40,730 nucleotides of DNA, from the NCBI RefSeq assembly GCF_009379765.1, contig NZ_WHTD01000067.1, positions 1 through 40,730 on the forward strand, in the 5' to 3' direction. How positions within the stretch are numbered: the stretch's first letter is position 1; each line of letters starts with the position of its first letter. This document shows, piece after piece, positions 16,289-23,116 of the stretch. This stretch comes from Actinophytocola sp. GTDB taxonomy: Bacteria; Actinomycetota; Actinomycetes; Mycobacteriales; Pseudonocardiaceae. The notes under the pieces were generated by a model, which did no database searches, was not told the origin of the DNA, and saw only the letters and a list, made by a program, of their open reading frames with translations. The position numbers were made by a program, and so were the translations under genes.

Positions 16289-17842
16289 GTGACCACGAGG
16301 CGAACCGACTCCCTCACGGGTGAGCTGAGCCCCGGCGGCGGCGCCGGGGACGACTTCCTGCTGCCCGGCGCCGTCATCGGCGACGGTCGCTACCGCCTGC
16401 TCGCCCAGTTCGGCGTCGACCAGCGGGCGAACGCCCACCTGTGGCGGGCCCGCGACGGGCAGCTGCGCCGCGACGTCGCGCTCACCGTCCTGGTCGGCGA
16501 GCCGGGTGACGCCCGGCGCGCGCAGGATGCCCGCCGCACGCTCGAGCGGGCCGCGCACGCCGCCCGGTTCGCCCATCCCGGCATGGCCCGGGTGCTCGAC
16601 GTGCTGAGCCTCGGCAACGGCGTCACCGCGGGCGAGGGCCTGCTCGGCATCGTCGTCGCCGACTGGTCGGCCGGCACCGACCTGGTGGACCTCATCGCCG
16701 AGCACCCGCTGCCCGCAGCCAACGCCGCCCGCCTCCTCGAACCGCTCGCCTCGGCCGTCGAGCGCGCGCACATCGCCGGGCTGGTCCTCGGCGTCGACCA
16801 CCCGCAGCGGATCCGGGTCACCCCCGAGGGAGCGCTGCGCCTCGCGTTCCCCGGCCCGCTGCCCGAGGCCGTGCCGCGCGACGACGTCAAGGGCCTCGGC
16901 GCGATCCTGTACCTGCTGCTCACCGGTCGTTGGCCGCTGCCGGGCGGCCCGATGGCCATCCCGTCCGCGCCGATCACGCCGGACGGCGCCATCGTCGCCC
17001 CCGAATCGCTCAACCCGGTGCCGCACGAGCTGTCCGCGGTCGCGCTGCGCAGCCTCGAGGACACCTCCATCGGCGGCATCCGCACCAGCGCCACGCTGCT
17101 GACGGTGCTCGGCCAGGCGGCGGAGTCGGTCGAGCAGACCGAGTTCCTGCGGCCGGTCCTGCCCGGCACCGGCGAGGACGAGGGCGGCCCGGTGTGGACC
17201 ACCCGCCCGCCGATCCGGGACAAGGCCCGCCGGCGCAAGCTCGCGGTCGGCGTCACCGCGCTCGCCGTGGCCACCGTCGGCGTGCTGGCCTGGGTGGGCA
17301 TGCTGCTCATCGACTTCTTCGGCGACGACTCCGGCGGCACCGGCAACACGGTGGTGATCAGCGCGCCGCCGCCGGAGCAGGGGCAGACCGCGCCGCCGAA
17401 GCCGGAGCCGGCGGGGCCGCTCCAGCCGGCCGAGGTGTCCGAGTACAACCCCGAGGGCACCGAGGACGACGAGAAGAACGCGAGCAACGTGACCGACGGC
17501 GACCCGGGCACGCGCTGGGAGACCGACACCTACAAGCAGCAGTTCCCGGCGCTCAAGCCCGGGGTGGGGATCATGGCCTCGTTCGCCGACTCGGCCCGCT
17601 TCGCCTCGGTCGTCATCGAGTCGCCGAGCGCCGGCACGTTCGTGGAGATCCGCACCGCGCCATCGGCCGACCCCGAGCTCGCCGACACCAAGGTCATCTC
17701 CAAGGGTGAGCTGCAGGGCGGTCGCACGGAGATCCAGCTGCCCAACGCCGAGCCGTCCCAGTACGTGATCGTCTGGATCACCAAGCTGGGTGAGGGCAAC
17801 AAGTCCGAGCTCGCCGAGGTTCAGTTCATCCGCGCCAAGTGA
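16289..17842 (+). CDS. Membrane pseudokinase with extracellular discoidin-like domain
   Basis: A 517-residue protein. Residues about 30-260 have the layout of a Ser/Thr protein kinase but lack catalytic residues. The expected VALK lysine is replaced in DVALTVLVG, and the HRD and DFG motifs cannot be found around LVLGVDHPQRIRVTPEG. One transmembrane helix lies at about 317-340 after a basic stretch (RDKARRRK). A Pro/Glu-rich linker follows, then a C-terminal domain with NASNVTDGDPGTRWETDTY, typical of discoidin (F5/8 type C)-like carbohydrate-binding folds. In M. tuberculosis these domains are fused to MviN, where the pseudokinase is phosphorylated by PknB and recruits FhaA. A similar role on MurJ is inferred. 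The GTG has GGGGAG 6 bases upstream. Confidence 0.88.
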   Translation: MTTRRTDSLTGELSPGGGAGDDFLLPGAVIGDGRYRLLAQFGVDQRANAHLWRARDGQLRRDVALTVLVGEPGDARRAQDARRTLERAAHAARFAHPGMARVLDVLSLGNGVTAGEGLLGIVVADWSAGTDLVDLIAEHPLPAANAARLLEPLASAVERAHIAGLVLGVDHPQRIRVTPEGALRLAFPGPLPEAVPRDDVKGLGAILYLLLTGRWPLPGGPMAIPSAPITPDGAIVAPESLNPVPHELSAVALRSLEDTSIGGIRTSATLLTVLGQAAESVEQTEFLRPVLPGTGEDEGGPVWTTRPPIRDKARRRKLAVGVTALAVATVGVLAWVGMLLIDFFGDDSGGTGNTVVISAPPPEQGQTAPPKPEPAGPLQPAEVSEYNPEGTEDDEKNASNVTDGDPGTRWETDTYKQQFPALKPGVGIMASFADSARFASVVIESPSAGTFVEIRTAPSADPELADTKVISKGELQGGRTEIQLPNAEPSQYVIVWITKLGEGNKSELAEVQFIRAK

Positions 17843-17906
17843 CCTGCCCGGTCGCCCGTCACCGGGTGTCCAGGGCCACACCTCTGGTGGGTAACAAGCG
17901 GACCGA

Positions 17907-17912
17907 TATCCT
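17907..17912 (+). promoter_or_regulatory. -10 element TATCCT before sigM
   Basis: TATCCT is followed by 6 bases and the GTG at 17919, so the mRNA is probably leaderless. The box is embedded in an inverted repeat CCGAT-N6-ATCGG (17903-17918), a possible operator. No GGAAC-type ECF -35 is seen. Confidence 0.55.
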
Positions 17913-17918
17913 CATCGG

Positions 17919-18545
17919 GTGACCACCGCCGCCAGCTCGGACGCCGACCTCATCGCGGCGCACGCCGCCGGTGACCCGCGGGCCTTCGCTGAGTTGGTCC
18001 GCCGCCACCGGGATCGCATGTGGGCCGTCGCCCTGCGCACGTTGCGTGACCCCGAGGAGGCCTCCGACGCGCTGCAGGAGGCGTTCATCTCCGCGTTCCG
18101 CGCGGCCGCCTCGTTCCGGGCGGAGTCGCAGGTCACCACCTGGTTGCACCGGATCGTGGTGAACGCCTGCCTGGACCGGGTGCGCCGCCGCCAGTCCCGC
18201 CCCACCGTGCCGCTGCCGGAAACCGGGCCGGGTGAGCCGGCCGCCCCGCGAGACTCGATGTCGGAGCGGGAGACCCGGCTCGTCGTGCAGAACGCGTTGC
18301 GCCAGCTCTCGGAGGACCAACGGGTGCCGATCGTGCTGGTGGACGTGGAGGGCTACTCGGTCGCCGAGACCGCCAAGATACTGGGCATCGCCGAGGGCAC
18401 GGTGAAGAGCCGGTGTGCCCGAGGTCGCGCCAAACTGGCCAAAGTTCTCGGTCATCTCCGGAACCCGGATGCAGATGCGAACGTCCCAGATGGCGCTGTT
18501 GAAGGGCGAGGTGTGCCGGTACGGCGCAACTGGGAGGGACGATGA
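17919..18545 (+). CDS. sigM: ECF RNA polymerase sigma factor SigM-like
   Basis: A 208-residue extracytoplasmic-function sigma factor. Region 2 is seen in RAFAELVRRHRDRMWAVALR, then PEEASDALQEAFISAFRAA and the DNA-melting segment around VTTWLHRIVVNACLDRVRRR. Region 4 contains LSEDQRVPIVLVDVEGYSVA followed by EGTVKSRCARGRAKLA, the helix-turn-helix for the -35 box. The anti-sigma gene overlaps its stop (ATGA), and trxB-trxA follow, the same order as Rv3911-Rv3914 in M. tuberculosis. The name sigM rests on that order. The GTG is fixed by a -10 box 6 bases upstream. Confidence 0.93.
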   Translation: MTTAASSDADLIAAHAAGDPRAFAELVRRHRDRMWAVALRTLRDPEEASDALQEAFISAFRAAASFRAESQVTTWLHRIVVNACLDRVRRRQSRPTVPLPETGPGEPAAPRDSMSERETRLVVQNALRQLSEDQRVPIVLVDVEGYSVAETAKILGIAEGTVKSRCARGRAKLAKVLGHLRNPDADANVPDGAVEGRGVPVRRNWEGR

Positions 18546-19351
18546 CCGACAGCGTGAAAGGGTCGGGTGGCTCGCAACACGGGCCTCCGTGGTCGGTCGA
18601 CGTGCTCGCCGATCTGCACGCCGGTGTCCTCGACCCGGCGGAGTCCGCACGCCTGTGGCCGCTGGTCAACGCCGATCCGGAGGCTCACGCCGTCCTCATG
18701 GCCCTCGACTCGGTCAAGATCGACCTCGGCCGGCTGGGCAACGCCCAGGTCGAGCCGATGCCCGCGCAGTTCGCCGCCCGGCTCGACACCGCGTTGCAGG
18801 CTGAGGCCCGCGGTCGGGTCGCCACGGCGCCCACACCGGTTCCACCGCCGCCGGTCGCTCCGGTCGTCGACCTCGCCGCTGCCCGCAAACGCCGCAACCG
18901 GATGGCCACGTGGGGTGCCGGCGTCCTCACCGCGGCGGCCGCCGCGGCGGCGATCGCGATCGTGGCCCTGCCGGGCAACGAGACCGGTGGCTCACCGCAG
19001 GCCGGCGACGGCGCCAACACTCCGACGAACACCGAGGCACCGGGCGGCAACGCCCAGCCGCCGATGGCGCTGTCCAGCGACAACCTCGCGTCGGCGATCG
19101 GCATGCTCACCGATGAGAAGGACTACGGCCGGCTCGAGGACGAGCAGGGCCTGCGGGACTGCCTCGATGCGCTCGACATCACCGCCGGCGACACGGTCGG
19201 CGTCCACCCGGTCACCTTCGACAGGGCGGACGGCATCGCGGCGCTGCTGGGCGCGGGCACAGAGCCGGGCAAGTTCCGGCTCGTCGTCGTCGAGCCCACC
19301 TGTACCACGGACGACCCCGGCGAGGCGCTCGCCAACGAGGTCGTTCCCTGA
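18542..19351 (+). CDS. Membrane anti-sigma factor (Rv3912/RsmA-like)
   Basis: A 269-residue single-pass membrane protein. Residues 1-75 form the presumed SigM-binding domain (SVDVLADLHAGVLDPAESAR). There is no cysteine in this part, so it is not a zinc-type anti-sigma. A Pro-rich linker and a basic segment (ARKRRNR) precede one transmembrane helix at about 122-142 (WGAGVLTAAAAAAAIAIVAL). The outer domain has two cysteines, in LRDCLDAL and VEPTCTTDD, which could form a disulphide outside the membrane. The ATG overlaps the sigM stop in ATGA, indicating coupled translation, and GGGAGGGACG precedes it. Regulation of SigM by sequestration is inferred from the arrangement. Confidence 0.85.
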   Translation: MTDSVKGSGGSQHGPPWSVDVLADLHAGVLDPAESARLWPLVNADPEAHAVLMALDSVKIDLGRLGNAQVEPMPAQFAARLDTALQAEARGRVATAPTPVPPPPVAPVVDLAAARKRRNRMATWGAGVLTAAAAAAAIAIVALPGNETGGSPQAGDGANTPTNTEAPGGNAQPPMALSSDNLASAIGMLTDEKDYGRLEDEQGLRDCLDALDITAGDTVGVHPVTFDRADGIAALLGAGTEPGKFRLVVVEPTCTTDDPGEALANEVVP

Positions 19352-19368
19352 CGACAAGCGAACCAGAC

Positions 19369-19391
19369 GGCCGCGGGTTACGCCCGCGGCC
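19369..19391 (+). terminator. Intrinsic terminator after the anti-sigma gene
   Basis: GGCCGCGGG (19369-19377) and CCCGCGGCC (19383-19391) form a perfect 9-bp stem with a 5-base loop, followed by TTCTTCGTGTGTG. It separates the sigM operon from trxB. Confidence 0.75.
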
Positions 19392-19430
19392 TTCTTCGTG
19401 TGTGCGTGCCGGCCGTCACCCGAGCGGGGC

Positions 19431-19457
19431 GGAACAACGGGCACATACGATCGTGTT
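19431..19457 (+). promoter_or_regulatory. Candidate ECF-type promoter for trxB-trxA
   Basis: GGAAC at 19431-19435 is followed after 16 bases by CGTG and after 19 bases by GTT (19455-19457). GGAAC-N16-CGTC resembles mycobacterial SigM promoters, and GGAAT/C-N18-19-GTT resembles SigR/SigH promoters, which control thioredoxin genes in Streptomyces. A TACGAT vegetative-type -10 (19446-19451) lies inside. Transcription would start 30-35 bases before trxB. Confidence 0.5.
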
Positions 19458-19498
19458 GAAGTCCATGCAAGCCATCGCGACCCGTCCCCGGAGGTCAG

Positions 19499-20503
19499 AT
19501 GCCCACCGACAACACCCAACCGCTCCGCGACGTGATCGTCGTCGGCTCCGGCCCGGCCGGCTACACCGCCGCGGTCTATGCCGCGCGGGCACAGCTCGCG
19601 CCGCTGGTGTTCGAGGGCACGCAGTTCGGCGGTGCCCTCATGACCACGACCGACGTCGAGAACTACCCGGGCTTCCGCGACGGCATCATGGGCCCCGACC
19701 TCATGGAGCAGATGCGCGCGCAGGCCGAGCGGTTCGGCGCCGAGCTGCGAGCCGAGGACGTCGAGGAGATCCAGCTCGAGGGGCCGGTCAAGTACGTCAC
19801 CGCCAACGGCGTCCGCTACGGCGCCAAGGCGATCGTCCTCGCGATGGGCGCCGCGGCGCGGTACCTGAACGTGCCGGGTGAGCAGAAGCTCCTCGGGCAC
19901 GGCGTGTCGGCCTGTGCCACCTGCGACGGGTTCTTCTTCCGCGACCAGGACATCGCCGTGGTCGGCGGTGGCGACTCCGCGATGGAGGAGGCCCTGTTCC
20001 TCACCAAGTTCGCCCGCTCGGTCACGATCGTCCACCGGCGCCAGGAGTTCCGGGCGTCGAAGATCATGCTGGAGCGCGCGCGGGCCAACGAGAAGATCCG
20101 CTGGCAGCTGGACTCCGCGGTCACCGAGGTGCTGGGCGAGGGCTCGGTCAAGGGTGTGCGGCTGCGGAGCACGGTCACCGGCGAGGAGTCCGTGCTGGAC
20201 GTCACCGGCGTGTTCATGGCGATCGGCCACGACCCGCGCAGCGCCCTGGTCGCCGACCAGCTGGAGCTGGACGAGGACGGCTACGTCCGGACCACGCCGC
20301 ACACCACCTACACCGACATCGACGGCGTGTTCGCCTCCGGTGACCTGGTGGACCGCACGTACCGGCAGGCCATCACGGCGGCCGGGTCCGGCTGTTCCGC
20401 GGCCATCGACGCCGAGCGCTGGCTCGCCGAGCACGACGAGTCGGCCGAGGCGCACGTGGCCCCCGAGCTCGTCGGCGGCGGCTACGCCCCCACGCAGAAC
20501 TGA
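19499..20503 (+). CDS. trxB: Thioredoxin reductase
   Basis: A 334-residue NADPH-dependent flavoprotein that reduces thioredoxin. The FAD-binding GSGPAGYTAAVYAARAQL is near the N-terminus, the redox-active CATC (residues 139-142) is in SACATCDGFFF, and the NADPH-binding GGGDSAMEEALFL follows. FASGDLVDRTYRQAITAAG near the C-terminus is the second FAD motif. CGGAGG at 19490-19495 precedes the ATG by 3 bases. trxA begins 25 bases downstream, so electron donor and acceptor are co-expressed. A terminator upstream and an ECF-like promoter suggest a unit separate from sigM but possibly under its control. Confidence 0.97.
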   Translation: MPTDNTQPLRDVIVVGSGPAGYTAAVYAARAQLAPLVFEGTQFGGALMTTTDVENYPGFRDGIMGPDLMEQMRAQAERFGAELRAEDVEEIQLEGPVKYVTANGVRYGAKAIVLAMGAAARYLNVPGEQKLLGHGVSACATCDGFFFRDQDIAVVGGGDSAMEEALFLTKFARSVTIVHRRQEFRASKIMLERARANEKIRWQLDSAVTEVLGEGSVKGVRLRSTVTGEESVLDVTGVFMAIGHDPRSALVADQLELDEDGYVRTTPHTTYTDIDGVFASGDLVDRTYRQAITAAGSGCSAAIDAERWLAEHDESAEAHVAPELVGGGYAPTQN

Positions 20504-20528
20504 CTGATCACACCCACAAGGAGAGAAC

Positions 20529-20858
20529 ATGGCCGGCAACACCGTCAAAGTGACCGACAGCTCGTTCGCCACCGACGTCCTCGGCAGTGACAAGCCCGTG
20601 CTGGTGGACTTCTGGGCGACCTGGTGCGGCCCGTGCCGGATGGTCGCCCCTGTGCTCGAGGAGATCGCCGGCGAGCACGCCGACAAGATCACCGTCGCCA
20701 AGCTCGACGTCGACGAGAACCCGACCGTGGCGCGTGACTACCAGGTGCTGTCGATCCCGACGCTGATCGTGTTCAAGGGCGGCGAGGCGGTGAAGCAGAT
20801 CGTGGGCGCCAAGCCGAAGGCGGCGCTGCTGGCCGATCTGTCCGACTACCTGGGCTGA
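20529..20858 (+). CDS. trxA: Thioredoxin
   Basis: A 109-residue thioredoxin with the active site WCGPC at residues 32-36 in VDFWATWCGPCRMVAP, and the cis-proline region in LSIPTLIVFKGG. It reduces disulphides in cytoplasmic proteins and is recycled by TrxB encoded just upstream. AAGGAGAG ends 5 bases before the ATG. Length and motifs are fully typical. Confidence 0.97.
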   Translation: MAGNTVKVTDSSFATDVLGSDKPVLVDFWATWCGPCRMVAPVLEEIAGEHADKITVAKLDVDENPTVARDYQVLSIPTLIVFKGGEAVKQIVGAKPKAALLADLSDYLG

Positions 20859-20893
20859 AAAAACCGCATCTACCTGGGCCGACGCGCAAACCC

Positions 20894-20967
20894 CGACACC
20901 GTTCACGACGTCCAAGCGACGTGGACCGGGTGTCGAGGGTCACCGCGCAGACGCACCACGTGACCCT
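20894..20967. terminator. Tandem hairpins after trxA
   Basis: The first hairpin pairs CGACACC (20894-20900) with GGTGTCG (20929-20935), with a shorter inner stem possible. The second pairs AGGGTCAC (20936-20943) with GTGACCCT (20960-20967), perfect over 8 bp. Together they probably end the trxB-trxA transcript. No T-run follows. Confidence 0.55.
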
Positions 20968-21076
20968 CCGCGCCGGACGGACACCGGCAAGGCACAATAG
21001 TTTCGCAGTCGTCTTGCTGCCGTAGACGTCATCTCGCGCCGACTCGATGTCGGTGCCCGACCCGAGCGAGGGGTGC

Positions 21077-22225
21077 ATGCGGGTACTCCGCCGCGGTGAT
21101 GGTGGGCCGGCCGTAGCCGAGGTCCGGTCCACACTCGCAGCGCTTGGTCTGCTGCCGTCCAATGGTTCGGGGGACCGGAGCGCGTCGTCGTTCGACGAGA
21201 CCGTCGAGCACGCGGTGCGTAGTTTCCAGCAACAACGGGGCCTGATCACCGATGGCGTGGTCGGCCCGGCCACCTACCGGGCGCTGCGGGACGCCACCTA
21301 CCAGCTGGGCGCGCGCCCGCTGGCCTACCTGGTGTCCGCCCCGGTCTCCGGCGACGACGTGCTCACGCTGCAGGAGCGGCTGCTCGAGCTGGGCTTCGAC
21401 GCCGGCCGCCCCAACGGCGTGTTCGGTGCGCAGACCGAGCACGCGCTGCGCACGTTCCAGGGCGACTACGGCCTCAAGGTCGACGGCATCTGCGGGCCCG
21501 AGACGCTGCGCGGGCTGCGCCAGCTGTCCCCGAGGGCCCGGGGCGGCTCGCCGGTGCTGCTGCGCGAGCAGGAGCGGGTCCGCAAGGCCGGCCCGCGCCT
21601 GCGCGGCAAGCGGATCGTCATCGACCCGGGCCACGGTGGCCCGGACTCGGGCGTCACCGTCGGCGGCGTTCGCGAGGCCGACCTGGTGTGGGACCTGGCC
21701 AGACGCCTGGAGGGCCGCATGGTCGCCACGGGCATGCAGGCGCTCCTGTCCCGCGGGCGCGACCAGTGCCCCACCGAGGCCGACCGGGCCGGCTTCGCCA
21801 ACGAGGTGGGCGGCGACCTGTTCCTGTCGCTGCACTCGGACGCCAACTCCTCGCCACTGGCCCAGGGGGTGGCCAGCTTCCACTTCGGCACCGCGAGCGG
21901 CAGCACCTCCACCATCGGCGAGACGCTCGCCGGCTTCGTCCAGCGCGAGCTGGCCGTGCGCACGGGCCTTCTCGACTGCCACGCGCACCGCAAGACCTGG
22001 GACACGCTGCGGCTCACCCGCTGCCCCGCGGTCCGTATCGAGATCGGCTACCTCACCAACCAGGACGACCGCCGCAGGCTGGCCGACCCCGCCTTCCGGG
22101 ACGTGGTCGCCGAGGGCATCCTGGTGGCCGTCAAGCGGCTCTACCTGCTCGGCGAGAACGACCAGCCCACAGGCACGTTCACCTTCGCCGACGTGCTGCG
22201 GCACGAGCTCGCCAAGGCCGAGTAG
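21077..22225 (+). CDS. cwlM: CwlM: peptidoglycan-binding and amidase_3 domain protein
   Basis: A 382-residue protein without signal peptide. Two peptidoglycan-binding (PG_binding_1) domains come first, with FQQQRGLITDGVVGPATYRA and FQGDYGLKVDGICGPETLRG. A C-terminal amidase_3 domain follows. In M. tuberculosis CwlM is a cytoplasmic, PknB-phosphorylated activator of MurA. Here the amidase zinc ligands and catalytic residue appear intact: His186 in DPGHGG, Glu200 in READL, His253 in SLHSDA and Glu322 in IEIGYLTN. It may therefore still be catalytic, or have kept the residues for structure. The ATG at 21077 has GAGGGG just upstream; an in-frame ATG at 21047 lacks a site. It ends at a DnaA-box hairpin shared with the converging GNAT gene. 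Confidence 0.92.
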   Translation: MRVLRRGDGGPAVAEVRSTLAALGLLPSNGSGDRSASSFDETVEHAVRSFQQQRGLITDGVVGPATYRALRDATYQLGARPLAYLVSAPVSGDDVLTLQERLLELGFDAGRPNGVFGAQTEHALRTFQGDYGLKVDGICGPETLRGLRQLSPRARGGSPVLLREQERVRKAGPRLRGKRIVIDPGHGGPDSGVTVGGVREADLVWDLARRLEGRMVATGMQALLSRGRDQCPTEADRAGFANEVGGDLFLSLHSDANSSPLAQGVASFHFGTASGSTSTIGETLAGFVQRELAVRTGLLDCHAHRKTWDTLRLTRCPAVRIEIGYLTNQDDRRRLADPAFRDVVAEGILVAVKRLYLLGENDQPTGTFTFADVLRHELAKAE

Positions 22226-22234
22226 CCCACAGGG

Positions 22235-22282
22235 TTATCCACAACATCGGGAGTTGTCCACACGGTGTCTGTGGACAACTCC
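22235..22282. terminator. DnaA-box cluster forming a convergent terminator hairpin
   Basis: A perfect DnaA box TTATCCACA (22235-22243) is followed by TTGTCCACA (22254-22262) and its inverse TGTGGACAA (22270-22278). The last two lie in a perfect 13-bp inverted repeat (22250-22262 with 22270-22282, 7-base loop). It fills the 67-base gap between the converging cwlM and GNAT genes, so it can end both transcripts. It also offers three DnaA sites about 11 kb from oriC. Confidence 0.7.
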
Positions 22283-22292
22283 TTCGCGCGGG

Positions 22293-22922
22293 TCAGCGCT
22301 GCAGCACCGGGCTCGCCGTGGTCACCGTAACGGTGCCCAGGAGCTTCTCCAGGGCTGCTTCGACGTCTTCCTTCCACGAGATGGCGCTGCGCAGCTCCAG
22401 GCGCAGACGGGGCCAGCGAGGGTGCTGCCGGACCGTCTTGAAGCCGACGCGCAGGAGGAAGTCGGCGGGGACGACGCAGCAGGGCTCGTCGTCGTCGGGC
22501 TTGGCATCGCCGAACGCCTCGATGGCCTTCACGCCGCGGCGGGTGAGGTCCTTGGCCACCGCCTGGACGAGCATCCGGCCCAACCCGCCGCCGCGGAACT
22601 CCGGCAGCACGTGGAAGCCCGTGAGCAGCACGGCGTCCGGGCTGGGCGGCGAGGTGGGGAAGGCCGACGCACGGGGCACGGCCGTGGGCGGGGCGTAGAG
22701 GACGAACCCCACCGGGAGCTTGTCGCTGTACACGATCCGGCCGCAGGAGCCCCACTCCAGCAGGACGCTGGAGACCCAGGCCTCCTTCTCAAGCTCCGCC
22801 GTGCCGAACTCCTCGGCCTGCTCCCGCAGGTGCGGCGCCAGCTCCCAGAACACACACGCTCTGCTGTGTTTGGGCAGATCTTCCAGGTTGTCCAGCGTGA
22901 CGCCGATGACGCGTCGCGACAC
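22293..22922 (-). CDS. GNAT family N-acetyltransferase
   Basis: A 209-residue protein with the acetyl-CoA-binding motif of GNATs in FHVLPEFRGGGLGRMLVQAV (R-x-x-G-x-G/A type P-loop), followed by KDLTRRGVKAIEAFGD. The N-terminal VTLDNLEDLPKHSRACVFWE and the CCVVPADFLLRVGFKTVRQH segment near the C-terminus match the conserved protein at the same place in mycobacteria (Rv3916c-like). The substrate is unknown. GTG 22922 is chosen because GGAGG (22932-22928) lies 5 bases upstream; a longer frame would start at ATG 22946. It converges on cwlM and diverges from an aminotransferase gene. Confidence 0.85.
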   Translation of the reverse strand: MSRRVIGVTLDNLEDLPKHSRACVFWELAPHLREQAEEFGTAELEKEAWVSSVLLEWGSCGRIVYSDKLPVGFVLYAPPTAVPRASAFPTSPPSPDAVLLTGFHVLPEFRGGGLGRMLVQAVAKDLTRRGVKAIEAFGDAKPDDDEPCCVVPADFLLRVGFKTVRQHPRWPRLRLELRSAISWKEDVEAALEKLLGTVTVTTASPVLQR

Positions 22923-22994
22923 CCTGACCTCCCACACGGTGTGCATGCCTCGCGGAGTCGAACCACGCGTTTCACGCGGACCGTGTTACGCGTA

Positions 22995-23028
22995 CCGCAC
23001 GCCAGGATAAGCCCAGTGCGGCGTGCGG
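22995..23028. promoter_or_regulatory. Inverted repeat around the GNAT promoter
   Basis: CCGCACGCC (22995-23003) and GGCGTGCGG (23020-23028) are perfect 9-base inverted repeats with a 16-base spacer. The spacer contains AGGATA, which on the minus strand is a TATCCT -10 box (23009-23004) for the GNAT gene. The site lies in the divergent gap with the aminotransferase, a good position for a repressor site. Confidence 0.45.
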
Positions 23029-23060
23029 AGAAACAACGCGGGCCGGATATCAGCCCCGGT

Positions 23061-23066
23061 TACACT
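23061..23066 (+). promoter_or_regulatory. -10 element TACACT for the aminotransferase gene
   Basis: TACACT lies 50 bases before the ATG at 23117. No convincing -35 box was found at 16-18 bases. Confidence 0.4.
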
Positions 23067-23116
23067 CGATTGATCTACCAGCACCATCCGACCGCACCAA
23101 CCGGGATGGAGCCCGC

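Noticed and set aside
14535..17881. Long minus-strand frames opposite murJ and the pseudokinase
   Set aside because: They mirror the codons of real genes and lack recognisable domains.
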